Source: Poa pratensis (taxonomy: Eukaryota > Streptophyta > Magnoliopsida > Poales > Poaceae). Taken from it: a stretch of DNA of 64,000 nucleotides. The DNA lies in contig CAMZMU010000012.1 of the NCBI GenBank assembly GCA_947311845.1, positions 8,684,907 through 8,748,906 on the forward strand. Reading direction: 5' to 3'. The notes beneath the pieces are model-generated. The model was not told the DNA's origin, made no database searches, and worked only from the letters and a program-made list of their open reading frames with translations. This document shows positions 44,302 to 56,706 of the stretch, in pieces; positions within the stretch are counted from its first letter, which is position 1, and each line of letters starts with the position of its first letter. Both the position numbers and the translations under genes were made by a program.

Positions 44302-45860
44302 ATGTTTAGGGGAAGTACAAACGGAAGCTCAAGCTCGGATGAGGAAATCCATGGTGGAGTTCGCGGTGATCATGGCTATGTCACACAATCGGAGCTTGTT
44401 GGCAACCTAGGACGCTACGAGCGCCGTCTTCAAAATCAAGAGAACACCTTCAACGACCGCATGCATGCTCAAGAAGCAAATATGGAGCGGTTGACCGAAG
44501 CTATCAACAACCTTGTGCGACAACGAGCGTCTTCACACTCAAGCCGTACAAGAAGCACCTCAAGGTCGACACAAGCACGTCATGGTCGTCATGAACCTCG
44601 ACAAGAACGTCAACATGATCCAAGGCGCGACGCCCATGAACGACCTCCTCCTCACGTTGAACAACCACATGATCTTCACGCGAACAATGCCAATGCGCAT
44701 CAAGAGCAACCTCACCAAAACGTTGAACGTCATGAACGCATGCCATCACCACCACCGCAACAACGTGATCGTCATGACCCATTGGCTAATGACAATGGCG
44801 TCCGGGTGCGAATGACTTTGGTGAACAAGGACGTCACCCTCGTCATCCTCCAAGGCCACGTCATCAAAACCATAACAATGCGAACAATGTCGAACAACCC
44901 GTTCCTCAACAAGAGCTACCTCCTCAACATGCGCATCGTCAAGAGCTTCCTCATGATCGTCACCAACACCAACGTTCCGAGTCAAGTGATAACGAGTCAA
45001 GCCAACACAATGGTGATGGACTCAATCGAAGGAGACGTGGACGTGCATTCCCACGTGGTGCTCATGGTGACAACTATGATGACTTGACCAACGTCCGCTT
45101 TGACATACCCAAGTTCTACGGCACAAGTGATCCGGAAGCTTACTTCTCATGGGTACTCAAGGTTGACAAGATCTTCCGTGTGCAACGCTTCTCCGACAAC
45201 AAGAAGGTTGCCTTAGCCTCGATGGAGTTTGAAGATATGCCCTCTTGTGGTGGGAACAACTACAAGATGCTCGCGTCGCTAACCACCAACAACCAATTGA
45301 CACTTGGGTTGAAATGAAAGAAACCATGTACAAGCGCTTCGTGCCAAGCCATTACACTAGAGACTTATACAAGAAGTTGCAAGAGTTGAAGCAAGGTTTG
45401 AAGTCGGTTGACGAGTACTACAAGGAAATGGAAATCTCCATGATGAGAGCCAATGTCAACGAGTACGAAGAGCAATCCATGGCTCGTTTCATGAATGGCC
45501 TCAACTATCCATCAAGAAGATCGTGGAGTTCCAACCATATGCCTCTTTGGTAGAGCTAGTACATCAAGCTTCCAAGGCCGAGCGCCACGTGCTTGAAGAG
45601 CTCAAATACCTCAAGACAAAGGCATTCTTCGCCAACAAGCCTTCTTCGTCAACTCCTACACCTTCACAAGCTCTTCCTCAAGCGAACACTCGAGGTCCTC
45701 CAAGAGTCTCTACTTCGACACCTCAAGCGCCTCAACCTTTCAAGAAAGTACCTCCCTCCTCAAGGCGCCTCAAGGATCTTCGTCCGGCACAAGACTATTG
45801 CAATGCTACAAGTGCGGCGGACAAGGGCACAAATCTTTTGAGTGCACCAACAAGAAGGTC
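44302..45860 (+). pseudogene. gag: Gag of element A (several frameshifts)
   Basis: Starts MFRGSTNGSSSSDEEIHGG in a good context (gagaaaATG). A coiled-coil-like segment (RLQNQENTFNDRMHAQEAN) is followed by a His/Arg/Gln-rich region, the Gag core ([26 protein letters not shown]) and the CCHC knuckle CYKCGGQGHKSFEC (45804-45845). The frame changes near 44805, 45235 and 45515, and again before the knuckle, each apparently by one base. A also lacks 21 nt in frame near 44404, where C and D encode MRHFLRD. It would form the particle shell if intact; as it stands it is non-functional. Confidence 0.85.
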
Positions 45861-46735
45861 ATGATCATCAATGACATGGGAGAGTATGAATCTATGAGTG
45901 AAGATGAGTACAATGCTTTGAACAAGGTCGCCACAATGCAAAGTGCTCAAGAAGAAGAAAGTGAGATCTATTGTGATGGCGACAACAACCCTTCCTTGGT
46001 TGTGGCAAGAGCTCTAACCACCAATGTTCAAGTGGAAGAAGACCAAAGATGCAACTTGTTCCAAACAAGAGCGGGAATCAATGGAAAGTCCATCAAGGTC
46101 ATCATAGATGGTGGAAGTTGCCACAACCTAGCGAGCAAAGAACTTTGTGATAAGCTCAACTTGAAGTTCAAGAAGCACCCACATCCTACCATGTGCAATG
46201 GTTGAGTGATACCGGAGCCGTCAAGATTCAACACATGGTGCAAGTGTCCTTCAAGATTGGAGCCTATGAAGATACGGTTGATTGTGATGTTGTGCCTATG
46301 AACGTTTGTCACTTACTCCTTGGGCGTCCATGGCAATTTGACAAGGGTGCTATGCATGATGGAAGAACAAACTACTATAGCTTCAAGAACAACGACAAGA
46401 CCTTCGTCCTTCGTCCCATGACACCAAGTCAAGTCATCGCCGACAACGCCAAGACCATTGCAAGGGCACAACAAGATCGTTCGTCTAGTGAGATGAGTGG
46501 TGAGCGAGAGACCCACCATAAAGTGAGTGAGAGCCACAAGCCAAATGAGTGTGACACTTCAAAGAGAGTTCCCACAAAACTTACACTATTTGCCACAAAG
46601 AGAGAGATGAGGGAGTTGAGAGAAACCCATCCACCCTACACTATGTGCTCATATGCAAGGGTGAAGTTTCTATGACTAACACTTCACAAACCTTCCTCCT
46701 TCTTTGTTGTCTCTTTTGAAGGACTTTGAAGATGT
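45861..46735 (+). pseudogene. Protease region of element A
   Basis: Contains the active-site variant DGGS in [18 protein letters not shown] (near 46105) and the [10 protein letters not shown] strand (near 46315), the same arrangement as in element M. A base loss near 46195 shifts the frame between the two motifs. The stretch after it (to about 46670) is a linker rich in charged residues. Confidence 0.8.
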
Positions 46736-47995
46736 CTTCCCTCAAGAGTGCCACCGGGACTACCTCCTCTACGTGGAATCGAGCACCGCATCGACCTTGT
46801 TCCCGGCGCACCGCTACCAAACCGCGCTCCTTACCGCACCAACCCCGAAGAGACAAAGGAGATCGAGCGGCAAATACAAGAACTTCTTGCCATGGGACAT
46901 ATCCGCGAGAGCTTGAGTCCGTGTGCCGTGCCCGTCATCTTGGTACCCAAGCACGACAACACTCTTCGCCTTTGCATGGATTGTCGCCCCATCAACGCCA
47001 TCACCGTTCGGTATCGCCATCCTATCCCTCGCCTTGATGATATGCTCGATGAGCTTTGTGGTTCCGCTATATTCTCCAAAATTGATCTTAAAAGTGGATA
47101 TCACCAAATACGCATGTGTGAAGGTGATGAATGGAAGACCGCATTTAAAACAAGCTTGGTCTTTATGAGTGGCTCGTCATGCCATTTGGTCTTTCCAATG
47201 CACCTTCTACTTTTATGCGTCTCATGAATCATGTTTTGCGTCCTTTCATTGGAAATTTGTTGTGGTATACTTTGACGACATCCTTATCTATAGCAAGTCT
47301 TTGGAAGAGCACACTTCTCATGTTGCTCAAGTTTTGTTGGTTCTTCGCAATGAAAAGCTTTATGCAAACTTTCTAAGTGCACTTTTGCCACCAACAAACT
47401 TGTTTTCTTGGGTTTTGTTGTTTCTTCGGATGGAGTTGAAGTTGATGATGCAAGATACAAGCAATTCGGACTTGGCCTTTTCCGACATCACTTGAGGAGT
47501 TGAGACGTTTTCTTGGTTTTGCCGGATTTTACCGCCGTTTCATCAAGGATTTTTCCACAATTGCTTGCCCCCTCCATGAACTTACAAAGAAGAATGTACC
47601 TTTCATTTGGGGCAATGCACATGATTTTGCTTTCAATGAGCTCAAACGGTTATTAACCGAAGCACCACTCCTTGCCCTTCCGGATTTCTCTAAGACATTT
47701 GAGATTGAATGCGATGCAAGTGGATTGGGCATTGGTGGAGTGCTTATGCAAAATGGTAGACCCATCGCATACCATAGTGAGAAACTAGATGGAGCTCGCT
47801 TGAATTACCCCATTTATGACAAAGAGTTATTTGCTTTGGTTCGTGTTTTGGATGTGTGGCAACATTACCTTCGTCCTAAGGAATTTGTCATTCATTCCGA
47901 CCATGAATCCTTGAAATATTTGAAAAGTCAAACAAATTTGAACAAAAGACATGCTAAGTGGGTTGAGTTCATTGAGTCTTTCACTTTGTAATCAA
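46736..47995 (+). pseudogene. pol: Reverse transcriptase and RNase H of element A
   Basis: RT motifs are [19 protein letters not shown] (near 46905), [12 protein letters not shown] (near 47075) and YFDDILIYS (47268-47294). RNase H has [11 protein letters not shown] (near 47707) and [10 protein letters not shown] (near 47893). Frames change near 46745, 47150, 47260, 47375 and 47465 by single-base indels; the RNase H part (47500-47991) is one open frame. All catalytic Asp codons are still present in one frame or another. Confidence 0.85.
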
Positions 47996-49341
47996 ATACA
48001 AGAAAGGTAAAGACAATGTGGTCGCGGATGCTCTATCCCGCAAGGCCAACCTACTTACACGTCTTGACATTAGTGTTTGGGTTTGGATGAGATTAAAGAG
48101 TTGTATGCTACCGATGCTTTCTTTGGAGACATTTTCGCTCAATGTTCGGAGCACAAAGGAATTGGTGATTTCTATTTGCACAAAGGTTTCTTGTTTAAGG
48201 CTAACAAACTATGTATACCCGAGTCTTCGCTTCGTTTGGTCCTTTTGAAGGAATCTCATGGAGGACACTCATGGGTCATTTGGCCGCGACAAGACCTACG
48301 CCATGCTCTCCACCAACTACTATTGGCCAAGAATGAAGCGTGATGTGGAACGCCTAGTTCGCGATGTTCTACATGTCTCAAAGCTAAGTCTACTCTAAAC
48401 TCTCATGGTTATACACACCTTGCCTATTCCACATCACCCATGGTCCGATATAGCTATGGATTTTGTCTTAGGACTCCCACGCACTAAAACAAACAAGGAT
48501 TCCATCTTTGTCGTCATTGATCGCTTCTCTAAAATGGCACACTTTATACCTTGCAACAAGAGCGACGATGCTTCACACATTGCTACTTTGTTTTTCAGGG
48601 AAATCGTCCGTCTTCATGGAGTGCCCAAGACCATTGTGTCGGATCGTGACACCAAGTTCGTGAGCTATTTTTGGAAGACTTTGATGGCCAAGATGGGAAT
48701 CAAGCAACTATTCTCCACCGCATACCACCCTCAAACCGATGGCCAAACCGAAGTGGTGAACCGAAGCCTATCTACACTCCTTCGTGTGTTGATCAAGCCT
48801 AACTTGAAGAATTGGGAAGAGTGCATCCCACACGCCGAGTTCGCCTACAATCGAGCACTTCACGCGCAACAAAGAGAACACCCTTCGAGGTCGTCTATGG
48901 TGCCAACCCCTACACCGCGCTCGACATGCTACCACTTCCACTCCGTGAGCAAGTTAACATGGACTTCGACAAGCGAGCCGCTTACATGAAGAAGCTCCAT
49001 GAGGAAACAAGAACTACTCTCGAGAAGCACAACAAAGACCATGCTACGAAGATGAACAAACACAAGCGCGCCATGATATTTGAAGAAGGAGATCTTGTGT
49101 GGCTACACCTTCGCAAAGATCGCTTTCCGGATGCAAGGAAGTCCAAGCTTCACCCTCGTGGAGATGGACCTTTCAAGGTTATCAAGCGCATCAACGACAA
49201 TGCCTACAAGATCGACATCTCCAACTCCAAACACTTGGTCCATGACACCTTCAACGTCGCCGACCTATCGCCATACCTTGGAACATCAAGCGATGAGGAT
49301 GACCAAGAGTCGAGGACGACTCTTTTCCAAGGGGGGGGAGA
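47996..49341 (+). pseudogene. pol: Integrase of element A with tail running through the PPT into the LTR
   Basis: A damaged zinc-site region (48240-48380, two or more small lesions) is followed by the core: DFVLGLPRT (48458), VSDRDTKF (48637) and the Glu in DGQTEVVNR (48738). The frame shifts once near 48870. The last frame (48812-49954) includes the integrase C-terminal domain ([22 protein letters not shown]), FNVADLSPY, and [12 protein letters not shown] encoded across the PPT, and then the LTR-encoded GPMTRAR tail. The classical chromodomain is not evident; the tail resembles the CR-type tail of CRM elements, by memory. Confidence 0.85.
49329..49341 (+). other. Polypurine tract of element A
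   Basis: AA plus eight G and AGA directly before the 3' LTR; it is coding (FQGGG). Confidence 0.9.
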
Positions 49342-50416
49342 TGATGTAGCCCAACCTACGTCTCCTACAACAAGTGGCCCAATGACAAGAGCAAGAATCC
49401 AAGCTCTCCATGATAAGGTGAATTCACTCCTATCTATGTGTGATCTCGACACTCCTTTGAATGGGTTGCTACTTCATTCGGATACTTTGTGCATACTCAG
49501 GAACCACCTTGACGACGACCACAATGGAGTGAAGAAGATGACCGAGAAAAGACCCAAGAAGATGGCCAAGAGAGCAGCCAAGAAGGAGAAGATGGAGATC
49601 AAACAGCCTCAGGCGGTACTACCGGGTCGCTCGAGCCGGTACTACCGCCCTCGCCTGACGTGGCGCCCGTCGAGACCACCACCGGGTCCGGTACTACCGC
49701 CCATGCCCGCCTCGGTACTACCGCGACGTGCTGGCGCGGTACTACCGCACCTACTACCGCGCCAACTACCGTATCTCCCGGAAGCTCCTGGTGTCCTCGG
49801 GTCCCTCCCGGTAGTGGACCCGGTACTGCCCCGGTACTACCGCACACCCGGTACTACCGGGTTCAGTCCGGTACTACCGCTGCGGGCGGATCTGCACGCT
49901 GGAAAGGCTCTCTTGCCTTGTAATCTTATCCCTTTGGATCTAGAGTATAAATAGTTCGTCCCCTTCCTAGGGTTAGGGTTAGACTATGATTTGGGAACTA
50001 AAGTAGAGCCTTGCTCCTTCTTCTCAAAGTGTCTCTTTCCTCCTATGGAGATGAATCAAGACCTCCACATGTGGAGATGAACCAAGGCCTCCTCTTGAGG
50101 AGAAGATCCCTGCGTGGATACCAAGGCTCCGCTTGTAGTTGCGATTACTTGCTAATCTTCCATCTTTAGGTGGCTAGGTTGGATTGGTTGGATTAACCAA
50201 TTGGACAAACAATTCTAAGAGTAAGGTGTGCTTGGGAGAGGAGGATTGGGGGCTGCCCTCGGGGATTTGTTACCAGTCGATTCTTGCCGGGTTGCTACTT
50301 GCTATTTACCCTTGTGTGTTTGATTTCCCCTCTTTGTGTTCATCGTTCTTCGCGTGTTCTTCGTGTTCATCTTTCCCTCCGCACAAATCCGTGAAAATCG
50401 GGACCTACCCGCATCA
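49342..50416 (+). repeat. 3' LTR of element A (1075 bp)
   Basis: Starts TGATGTAGCCCAACC after the PPT, with TATA box at 49946-49953, and ends CCGCATCA before the CATCA target copy. No PBS follows, which shows that it is the right end of the inserted element. Confidence 0.92.
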
Positions 50417-53400
50417 CATCACCACCACCGCCACAACGTGATCGTCATGACCCATTGGCGAATGACCATGGCGTTCCGGGTGCGAATGACTTTGGTGAAC
50501 AAGGACGTCACCCTCGTCATCCTCAAGGCCACGACATCAAAATCATGACAATGTGTACAATATCGAGCAAGAGCTACCTCCTCAACATGCGCCTCGTCAA
50601 GAGCTTCCTCATGATCGTCACCAACACCAACGTTCCGAGTCAAGTGATAACGAGTCAAGCCAACACAATGGTGATGGACTCAATCGAAGGAGACGTGGAC
50701 GTGCATTCCCACGTGGTGCTCATGGCGACAACTATGATGACTTGACCAACGTCCGCTTTGACATACCCAAGTTCTACGGCACAAGTGATCCGGAAGCTTA
50801 CTTCTCTTGGGTACTCAAGGTTGACAAGATCTTCGCGTGCAACGCTTCTCCGACAACAAGAAGATTGCCTTAGCCTCGATGGAGTTTGAAGAGTATGCCC
50901 TCTTGTGGTGGGAACAACTACAAGATGCTCGTGTCGCTAACCACCAACAACCAATTGACACTTGGGTTGAAATGAAAGAAACAATGTACAAGCGCTTCAT
51001 GCCAAGCCATTACACTGGAGACTTATACAAGAAGTTGCAAGAGTTGAAGCAAGGTTTGAAGTCGGTTGACGAGTACTACGAGGAGATGGAAATCTCCATG
51101 ATGAGAGCCAATGTCAACGAGTACGAAGACCAATCCATGGCTCGTTTCATGAATGGTCTCAACTATCCAATCAAGAAGATCGTGGAGTTCCAACCATATG
51201 CCTCTTTGGTTGAGCTAGTACATCAAGCTTCCAAGGCCGAGCGCCACGTGCTTGAAGAGCTCAAATATCAAAGACAAAGGCATTCTACGCCAACAAGCCT
51301 TCTTCGTCAACTCCTACACCTTCACAAGCTCTTCCTCAAGCGAACACTCGAGGTCCTCCAAGAGTCTCTACATCGACACCCAAGCGCCTCAACCTTTCAA
51401 GAAAGTACCTCCCACTAGCAAGGCGCCTCAAGGATCTTCGTCCGGCACAAGACTCTTGCAATGCTACAAGTGTGGCGGACAAGGGCACAAATCTTTTGAG
51501 TGCACCAACAAGAAGGTCATGATCATCAATGACATGGGAGAGTATGAATCTATGAGTGAAGATGAGTACAATGCTTTGAACAAGGTCGCCACAATGCAAA
51601 GTGCTCAAGAAGAAGAAAGTGAGATATATTGTGATGGCGACAACAACCCTTCCTTGGTTGTGGCAAGAGCTTTAACCACCAATGTTCAAGTGGATGAAGA
51701 CCAAAGATGCAATTGTTTCATACAAAAGCGGGAGTCAATGGAAAGTCCGTCAAGGTCATCATAGATGGTGGAAGTTGCCACAACTTAGCGAGCAAGGAAC
51801 TTTGTGATAAGCTCGACTTGAAGTTCAAGAAACACCCACACCCATACCATGTCAATGGTTAAGTGATTCCGGGCCGTCAAGATTCAACACATGGTGCAAG
51901 TGTCCTTCAAGATTGGAGCCTATGAAGACACGGTTGATTGTGATGTGGTGCCTATGACCGTTTATCACTTACTCCTTGGCGTCCTTGGCAATTTGATAAG
52001 GGTGCTATGCATGATAGAAGGACAAATTACTATTGCTTCAAGAAGAACGACAAGACCTTCGTCCTTCGTCCCATGTCATCAAGTCAAGTCATTGCCGAAA
52101 AATGCGAAGTCAATAGAAAGGCTCAACATGACTTCAACCATCCAATGACCATAGGCGCCACAACCGCACAAGAAGGGCGGCGCGACAGAAAGCTTCTAGT
52201 GGAATGTGGTGAGCGAGAGATCCACCATAAAGTGAGTGAGAGGCACAAGCCAAATGAGTGTGACACTTCAAAGAGAGTTCCCACAAAACTTACACTATTG
52301 CCACCAAAGAGAGTGATAAGGGAGTTGAGAGAGAACCCATCCACCCTTCACTATGTGCTCATATGCAAGGGTGAAGTTTCTATGACTAACACTTTCACAT
52401 CTCCTCCTTCTTTGTTGTCTCTTTTGAAGGACTTTGAAGATGTTTTCCCTTAAGATGTGCCACTGGGACTACCTCCTCTACGCAGAATCGAGCACCGCAT
52501 CGACCTTGTTCCCGGCGCACCGCTACCAAACGCGCTCCTTACCGCACCAACCCCGAGAAACAAAGGAGATCGAGCGCAAATACAAGAACTTCTTGCCATG
52601 GGACACATCCGCGAGAGTTTGAGTCCGTGTGCCGTGCCCGTCATCTTGGTACCCAAGCACGACAACACTCTTCGCCTTTGCATGGATTGTCGCCCCATCA
52701 ATGCCATCACCGTTAGGTATCGCCATCCTATCCCTCGACTTGATGACATGCTTGATGAGCTTTGTGGTTCCGCTATTTCTTCAAAATTGATCTTAAAAGT
52801 GGATACCATCAAATAAGGATGTGTGAAGGTGATGAATGGAAGACCGCATTTAAAACAAAGCTTGGTCTTTATGAATGGCTCGTCATTCCATTTGGTCTTT
52901 CCAATGCACCTTCTACTTTTATGCGTCTCATGAATCATGTTTTGCGTCCTTTCATTGGGAAATTTGTTGTGGTATACTTTGACGACATCCTTATCTATAG
53001 CAAATCTTTGGAAGAGCACACTTCTCATGTTGCTCAAGTTTTGTTGGTTCTTCGCAACGAAAAGCTTTATGCAATCTTTCTAAGTGCACTTTTGCCAGCA
53101 ACAAACTTGTTTTCTTAGGTTTTGTTGTTTCTTCGGATGGTGTTGAAGTTGATGATGCCAAGATACAAGCAATTCAGACTTGGCCTTTTCCAATGTCACT
53201 TGAGGAGTTGAGACGTTTTCTTTGTTTTGCCGGATTTTACCGCCGATTCATCAAGGATTTTTCCACAATTGCTTGCCCCCTCCATGAACTTACAAAGAAG
53301 AATGTACCTTTCATTTGGGGCAAGCGCACATGATTTTGCTTTCAATGAGCTCAAACGGTTATTAACCGAAGCACCACTCCTTACCCTTCCGGATTTCTCT

Positions 53401-53777
53401 AAGACATTTGAGATTGAATGCGATGCAAGTGGATTGGGCATTGGTGGAGTGCTTATGCAAAATGGTAGACCCATCGCATACCATAGTGAGAAACTAGATG
53501 GAGCTCGCTTGTATTACCCCATTTATGACAAAGAGTTATTTGATTTGGTTCGTGTTTTGGATGTGTGGCAACATTACCTTCGTCCTAAGGAATTTGTCAT
53601 TCATTCCGACCATCAATCCTTGAAATATTTGAAAACTCAAACAAATTTGAACAAAAGACATGCTAAGTGGGTTGAGTTCATTGAGTCTTTCACCTGTGTA
53701 ATCAAATACAAGAAAGGTAAAGACAATGTGGTCGCAGATGCTCTATCCCGCAAGGCCAACCTACTTACACGTCTTGC
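50417..53777 (+). pseudogene. pol: Element B resumed: rest of gag, protease, RT and RNase H
   Basis: Starts with the CATCA target copy and continues gag exactly where the array units stop. Recognisable are the Gag core (50745-51240), the knuckle CYKCGGQGHKSFEC (about 51459-51500), the protease (DGGS near 51760), RT (YFDDILIYS at about 52974-53000) and RNase H ([11 protein letters not shown] near 53417; [10 protein letters not shown] near 53603). Many single-base lesions and at least one stop (near 52452) break the frame. It is cut off at 53777 just after [14 protein letters not shown], before the integrase, and is joined there to inverted element D. Confidence 0.85.
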
Positions 53778-55329
53778 GAAGAACCAACAAAACTTGAGCA
53801 ACATGAGAAGTGTGCTCTTCCAAAGACTTGCTATAGATAAGGATGTCGTCAAAGTATACCACAAAAAATTTCCCAATGAAAGGACGCAAAACAAGATTCA
53901 TGAGACGCATAAAAGTAGAAGGTGCATTGGAAAGACCAAATGGCATGACAAGCCATTCATAAAGACCAAGCTTTGTTTTAAATGCGGTCTTCCATTCATC
54001 ACCTTCACACATTCTTATTTGGTGATATCCACTTTTAAGATCAATTTTGGAGAATATAGCGGAACCACAAAGCTCATCAATGTCATCAAGTCGAGGGATA
54101 GGATGGCGATACCGAACGGTTATGGCGTTGATGGGGCGACAATCCATGCAAAGGCGAAGAGTGTTCTCGTTCTTGGGTACCAAGATGACGGGCACGGCGC
54201 ACGGACTCAAGCTCTCGCGGATATGTCCCATGGCAAGAAGTTCTTGTATTTGCCGCTCGATCTCCTTCGTCTCCTCGGGGTTGGTGTGGTAGGGAGCGCG
54301 GTTTGGTAGCGGTGCGCCGGGAACAAGGTCGATGCGGTGCTCGATTCCGCGTAGAGGAGGTAGTCCCGGTGGCACTTCTTGAGGGAAGACATCTTCAAAG
54401 TCCTTCAAAAGAGACAACAAAGAAGGAGGAAGGTTTGTGAAATTGTTAGTCATAGGAACTTCACCCTTGCATATGAGCACATAGTGGAGGGTGGATGGGT
54501 TCTCTCTCAACTCCCTTATCACTCTTTTGGTGGCACATAGTGTAAGTTTTGTGGGAACTCTCTTTGAAGTGTCACACTCATTTGGCTTGTGGCTCTCACT
54601 CACTTTATGGTGGGTCTCTCGCTCACCACTCATCTCACTAGACGAACGATTTTGTTGTGCCCTTGCAATAGTCTTGGTGTTGTCGGCGATGACTTGGCTT
54701 GGTGTCATGGGATGAAGGACGAAGGTCTTGTCGTTGTTCTTGAAGCTATAGTAATTAGTCCTTCCATCATGCATAACACCCTTGTCAAATTGCCATGGAC
54801 GCCCAAGGAGTAAGTGACAAACGTTCATAGGCACAACATCACAATCAACCGTATCTTCATAGGCTCCGATCTTGAAGGACACTTGCACCATGTGTTGAAT
54901 CTTGACGGCTCCGGTATCACTCAACCATTGCACGTGGTAAGGATGTGGGTGCTTCTTGAAATTCAAGTTGAGCTTATCACAAAGTTCCTTGCTCGCTAGG
55001 TTGTGGCAACTTCCACCATCGATGATGACCTTGATGGACTTTCCATTGATTCCCGCTCTTGTTTGGAACAAGTTCCATCTTTGGTCTTCTTCTACTTGAA
55101 CATTGGTGGTTAGAGCTCTTGCCACAACCAAGGAAGGGTTGTTGTCGCCATCACAATATATCTCACTTTCTTCGTCTTGAGCACTTTGCATTGTGGCGAC
55201 CTTGTTCAAATAGTTGTACTCATCTTCACTCATTGATTCATACTCTCCCATGTCATTGATGATCATGACCTTCTTGTTGGTGCACTCAAAAGATTTGTGC
55301 CCTTCTCCGCCGCACTTGTAGCATTGCAA
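53778..55329 (-). pseudogene. pol: Zinc knuckle, protease and RT part of element D
   Basis: One long open frame (522 codons, 55329-53761) holds the CCHC knuckle near its start (CYKCGGEGHKSFEC), protease [14 protein letters not shown], and RT up to YFDDILIYS. It is the best preserved reading frame of this family in the window. It lacks one codon (Met) between the paired Asp and the next Asp in PRLDD-IDEL relative to A, and its last few residues come from the junction with B. The upstream gag is in another frame. Confidence 0.85.
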
Positions 55330-56663
55330 AAGTCTTGTGCCGGACGAAGATCCTTGAGGCGCCTTGGTAGCGGGAGGTACTTTCTTGAAAGGTTGAGGCG
55401 CTTGAGGTGTCGAAGTAGAGACTCTTGGAGGATCTCGAGTGTTCGCTTGAGGAAGAGCTTATGAAGGTGTAGGAGTTGACGAGGAAGGCTTGTTGGTAGA
55501 ATGCCTTTGTCTTGAGATATTTGAGCTCTTCAAGCACGTGCCGCTCGGCCTTGGAAGCTTGATGTACTAGCTCAACCAAAGAGGCATATGGTTGAAACTC
55601 CACGATCTTCTTGATTGGATAGTTGAGACCATTCATGAAACGAGCCATGGATTGCTCTTCATACTCGTTGACATTGGCTCTCATCTTGGAGATTTCCATC
55701 TCCTTGTAGTACTCGTCAACCGACTTCAAACCTTGCTTTAACTCTTGCAACTTCTTATATAAGTCTCTAGTGTAATGGCTTGGCACGAAGCGCTTGTACA
55801 TTGTTTCTTTCATTTCGACCCAAGTGTCAATTGGTTGTTGGTGGTTAGCGACACGAGCATCTTGTAGTTGTTCCCACCACAAGAGGGCATACTCTTCAAA
55901 CTCCATCAATGTTATCGTCATGACCCATTGTGTTGGCTTGACTCGCTATCACTTGACTCGGAGCGGTGGTGTTGTGGACGATCATGTGGAAGTTCTTGAC
56001 GAGGACGAGGGTCATGTTGAGGAGGTAGCTCTTGTTGAGGAACGGGTTGTTCGACATTGTTCGCATTGTCATGATTTTGATGACGTGGCCTTGGAGGATG
56101 ACGGGGGTGACGTCCTTGTTCACCAAAGTCATTCGCACCCGGAACGCCATTGTCATTTGCCAATGGGTCATGACGATCATGTTGTTGCGGTGGTGGTGAT
56201 GGTATGCGTTCATGACGATCATCATTTTGGTGAGGTTGTTCTTGATGCGCATTGGTATTGTTCGCGTGAAGATCATGTGGTTGTTCAACGTGAGGATGAG
56301 GTCGTTCATGGCGTCGCGCCTTGGATCATGTTGACGTTCTTGTCGAGGTTCATGACGTCCATGACGTGCGTGTGTCGACCTTGAGGAGCTTCTTGTACGG
56401 CTTGAGTGTGAAGACGCTCGTTGTCGCACAAGGTTGTTGCTAGCTTCGGTCATCCGCTCCATATTTGCTTCTTGAGCTTGCATGCGGTCGTTGAAGGTGT
56501 TCTCTTGATTTTGAAGACGGCGCTCGTAGCGTCCTAGGTTATCACGAAGAAAGTGTCGCATACCAACAAGCTATGATTGTGTGACATAGCCATGATCACC
56601 GCGAACTCCACCATGGATTTCATCGTCCGAGCTTGAGCTTCCGTTTGTACTTCCCCTAAACAT
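55286..56663 (-). pseudogene. gag: Gag of element D (nonsense, frameshift and about 200-bp deletion)
   Basis: Starts at 56663 with MFRGSTNGSSSSDDEIHGG in the family. A TAG replaces a Glu codon near 56572, after which the frame continues with MRHFLRDNLGRYERRL. A deletion of about 200 bp near 55910-55920 removes the PKFYGTSDPEAYF part of the Gag core and joins the His/Arg-rich region to MEFEEYALLWWEQL. The rest of the core (55921-55286) is open. Confidence 0.8.
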
Positions 56664-56706
56664 TTTCTCAAGATCAAGTGAGATATGTGGTACGGAAGAA
56701 CCAAGA

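Larger units (their letters stand above)
42065..50416 (+). mobile_element. Element A: full-length, degenerate Ty3/gypsy element inserted in gag of element B
   Basis: 5' LTR 42065-43137, PBS 43140-43151, leader, gag, protease, RT, RNase H, integrase, PPT 49329-49341, 3' LTR 49342-50416, flanked by CATCA on both sides. Order and motifs are Ty3/gypsy. Many small frameshifts break gag-pol, although all domains are recognisable and the catalytic motifs are mostly intact. It belongs to the same family as B, C and D, so this is a self-nested insertion. Confidence 0.92.
50417..56201. repeat. Large foldback: B (plus) and D (minus) as inverted repeat
   Basis: The plus-strand arm 50417-53055 (gag to RT) is matched in inverse orientation by 53778-56201, with a loop of about 720 bp (53056-53777, mainly RNase H). 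The D arm lacks about 200 bp of gag near 55915, so pairing would have one bulge. The junction at 53777/53778 shows only about 3 bp of overlap (ttg). Confidence 0.85.
53778..56706 (-). mobile_element. Element D: inverted same-family fragment (leader end, gag, protease, part of RT)
   Basis: On the minus strand it runs from the end of the leader (56706), through the gag ATG at 56663, to RT just after YFDDILIYS. Its 5' LTR and leader should lie to the right of element C, which is inserted at 56706/56707. It is truncated in RT at the junction with B. It contains the family's gag, protease and RT motifs. Confidence 0.85.
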
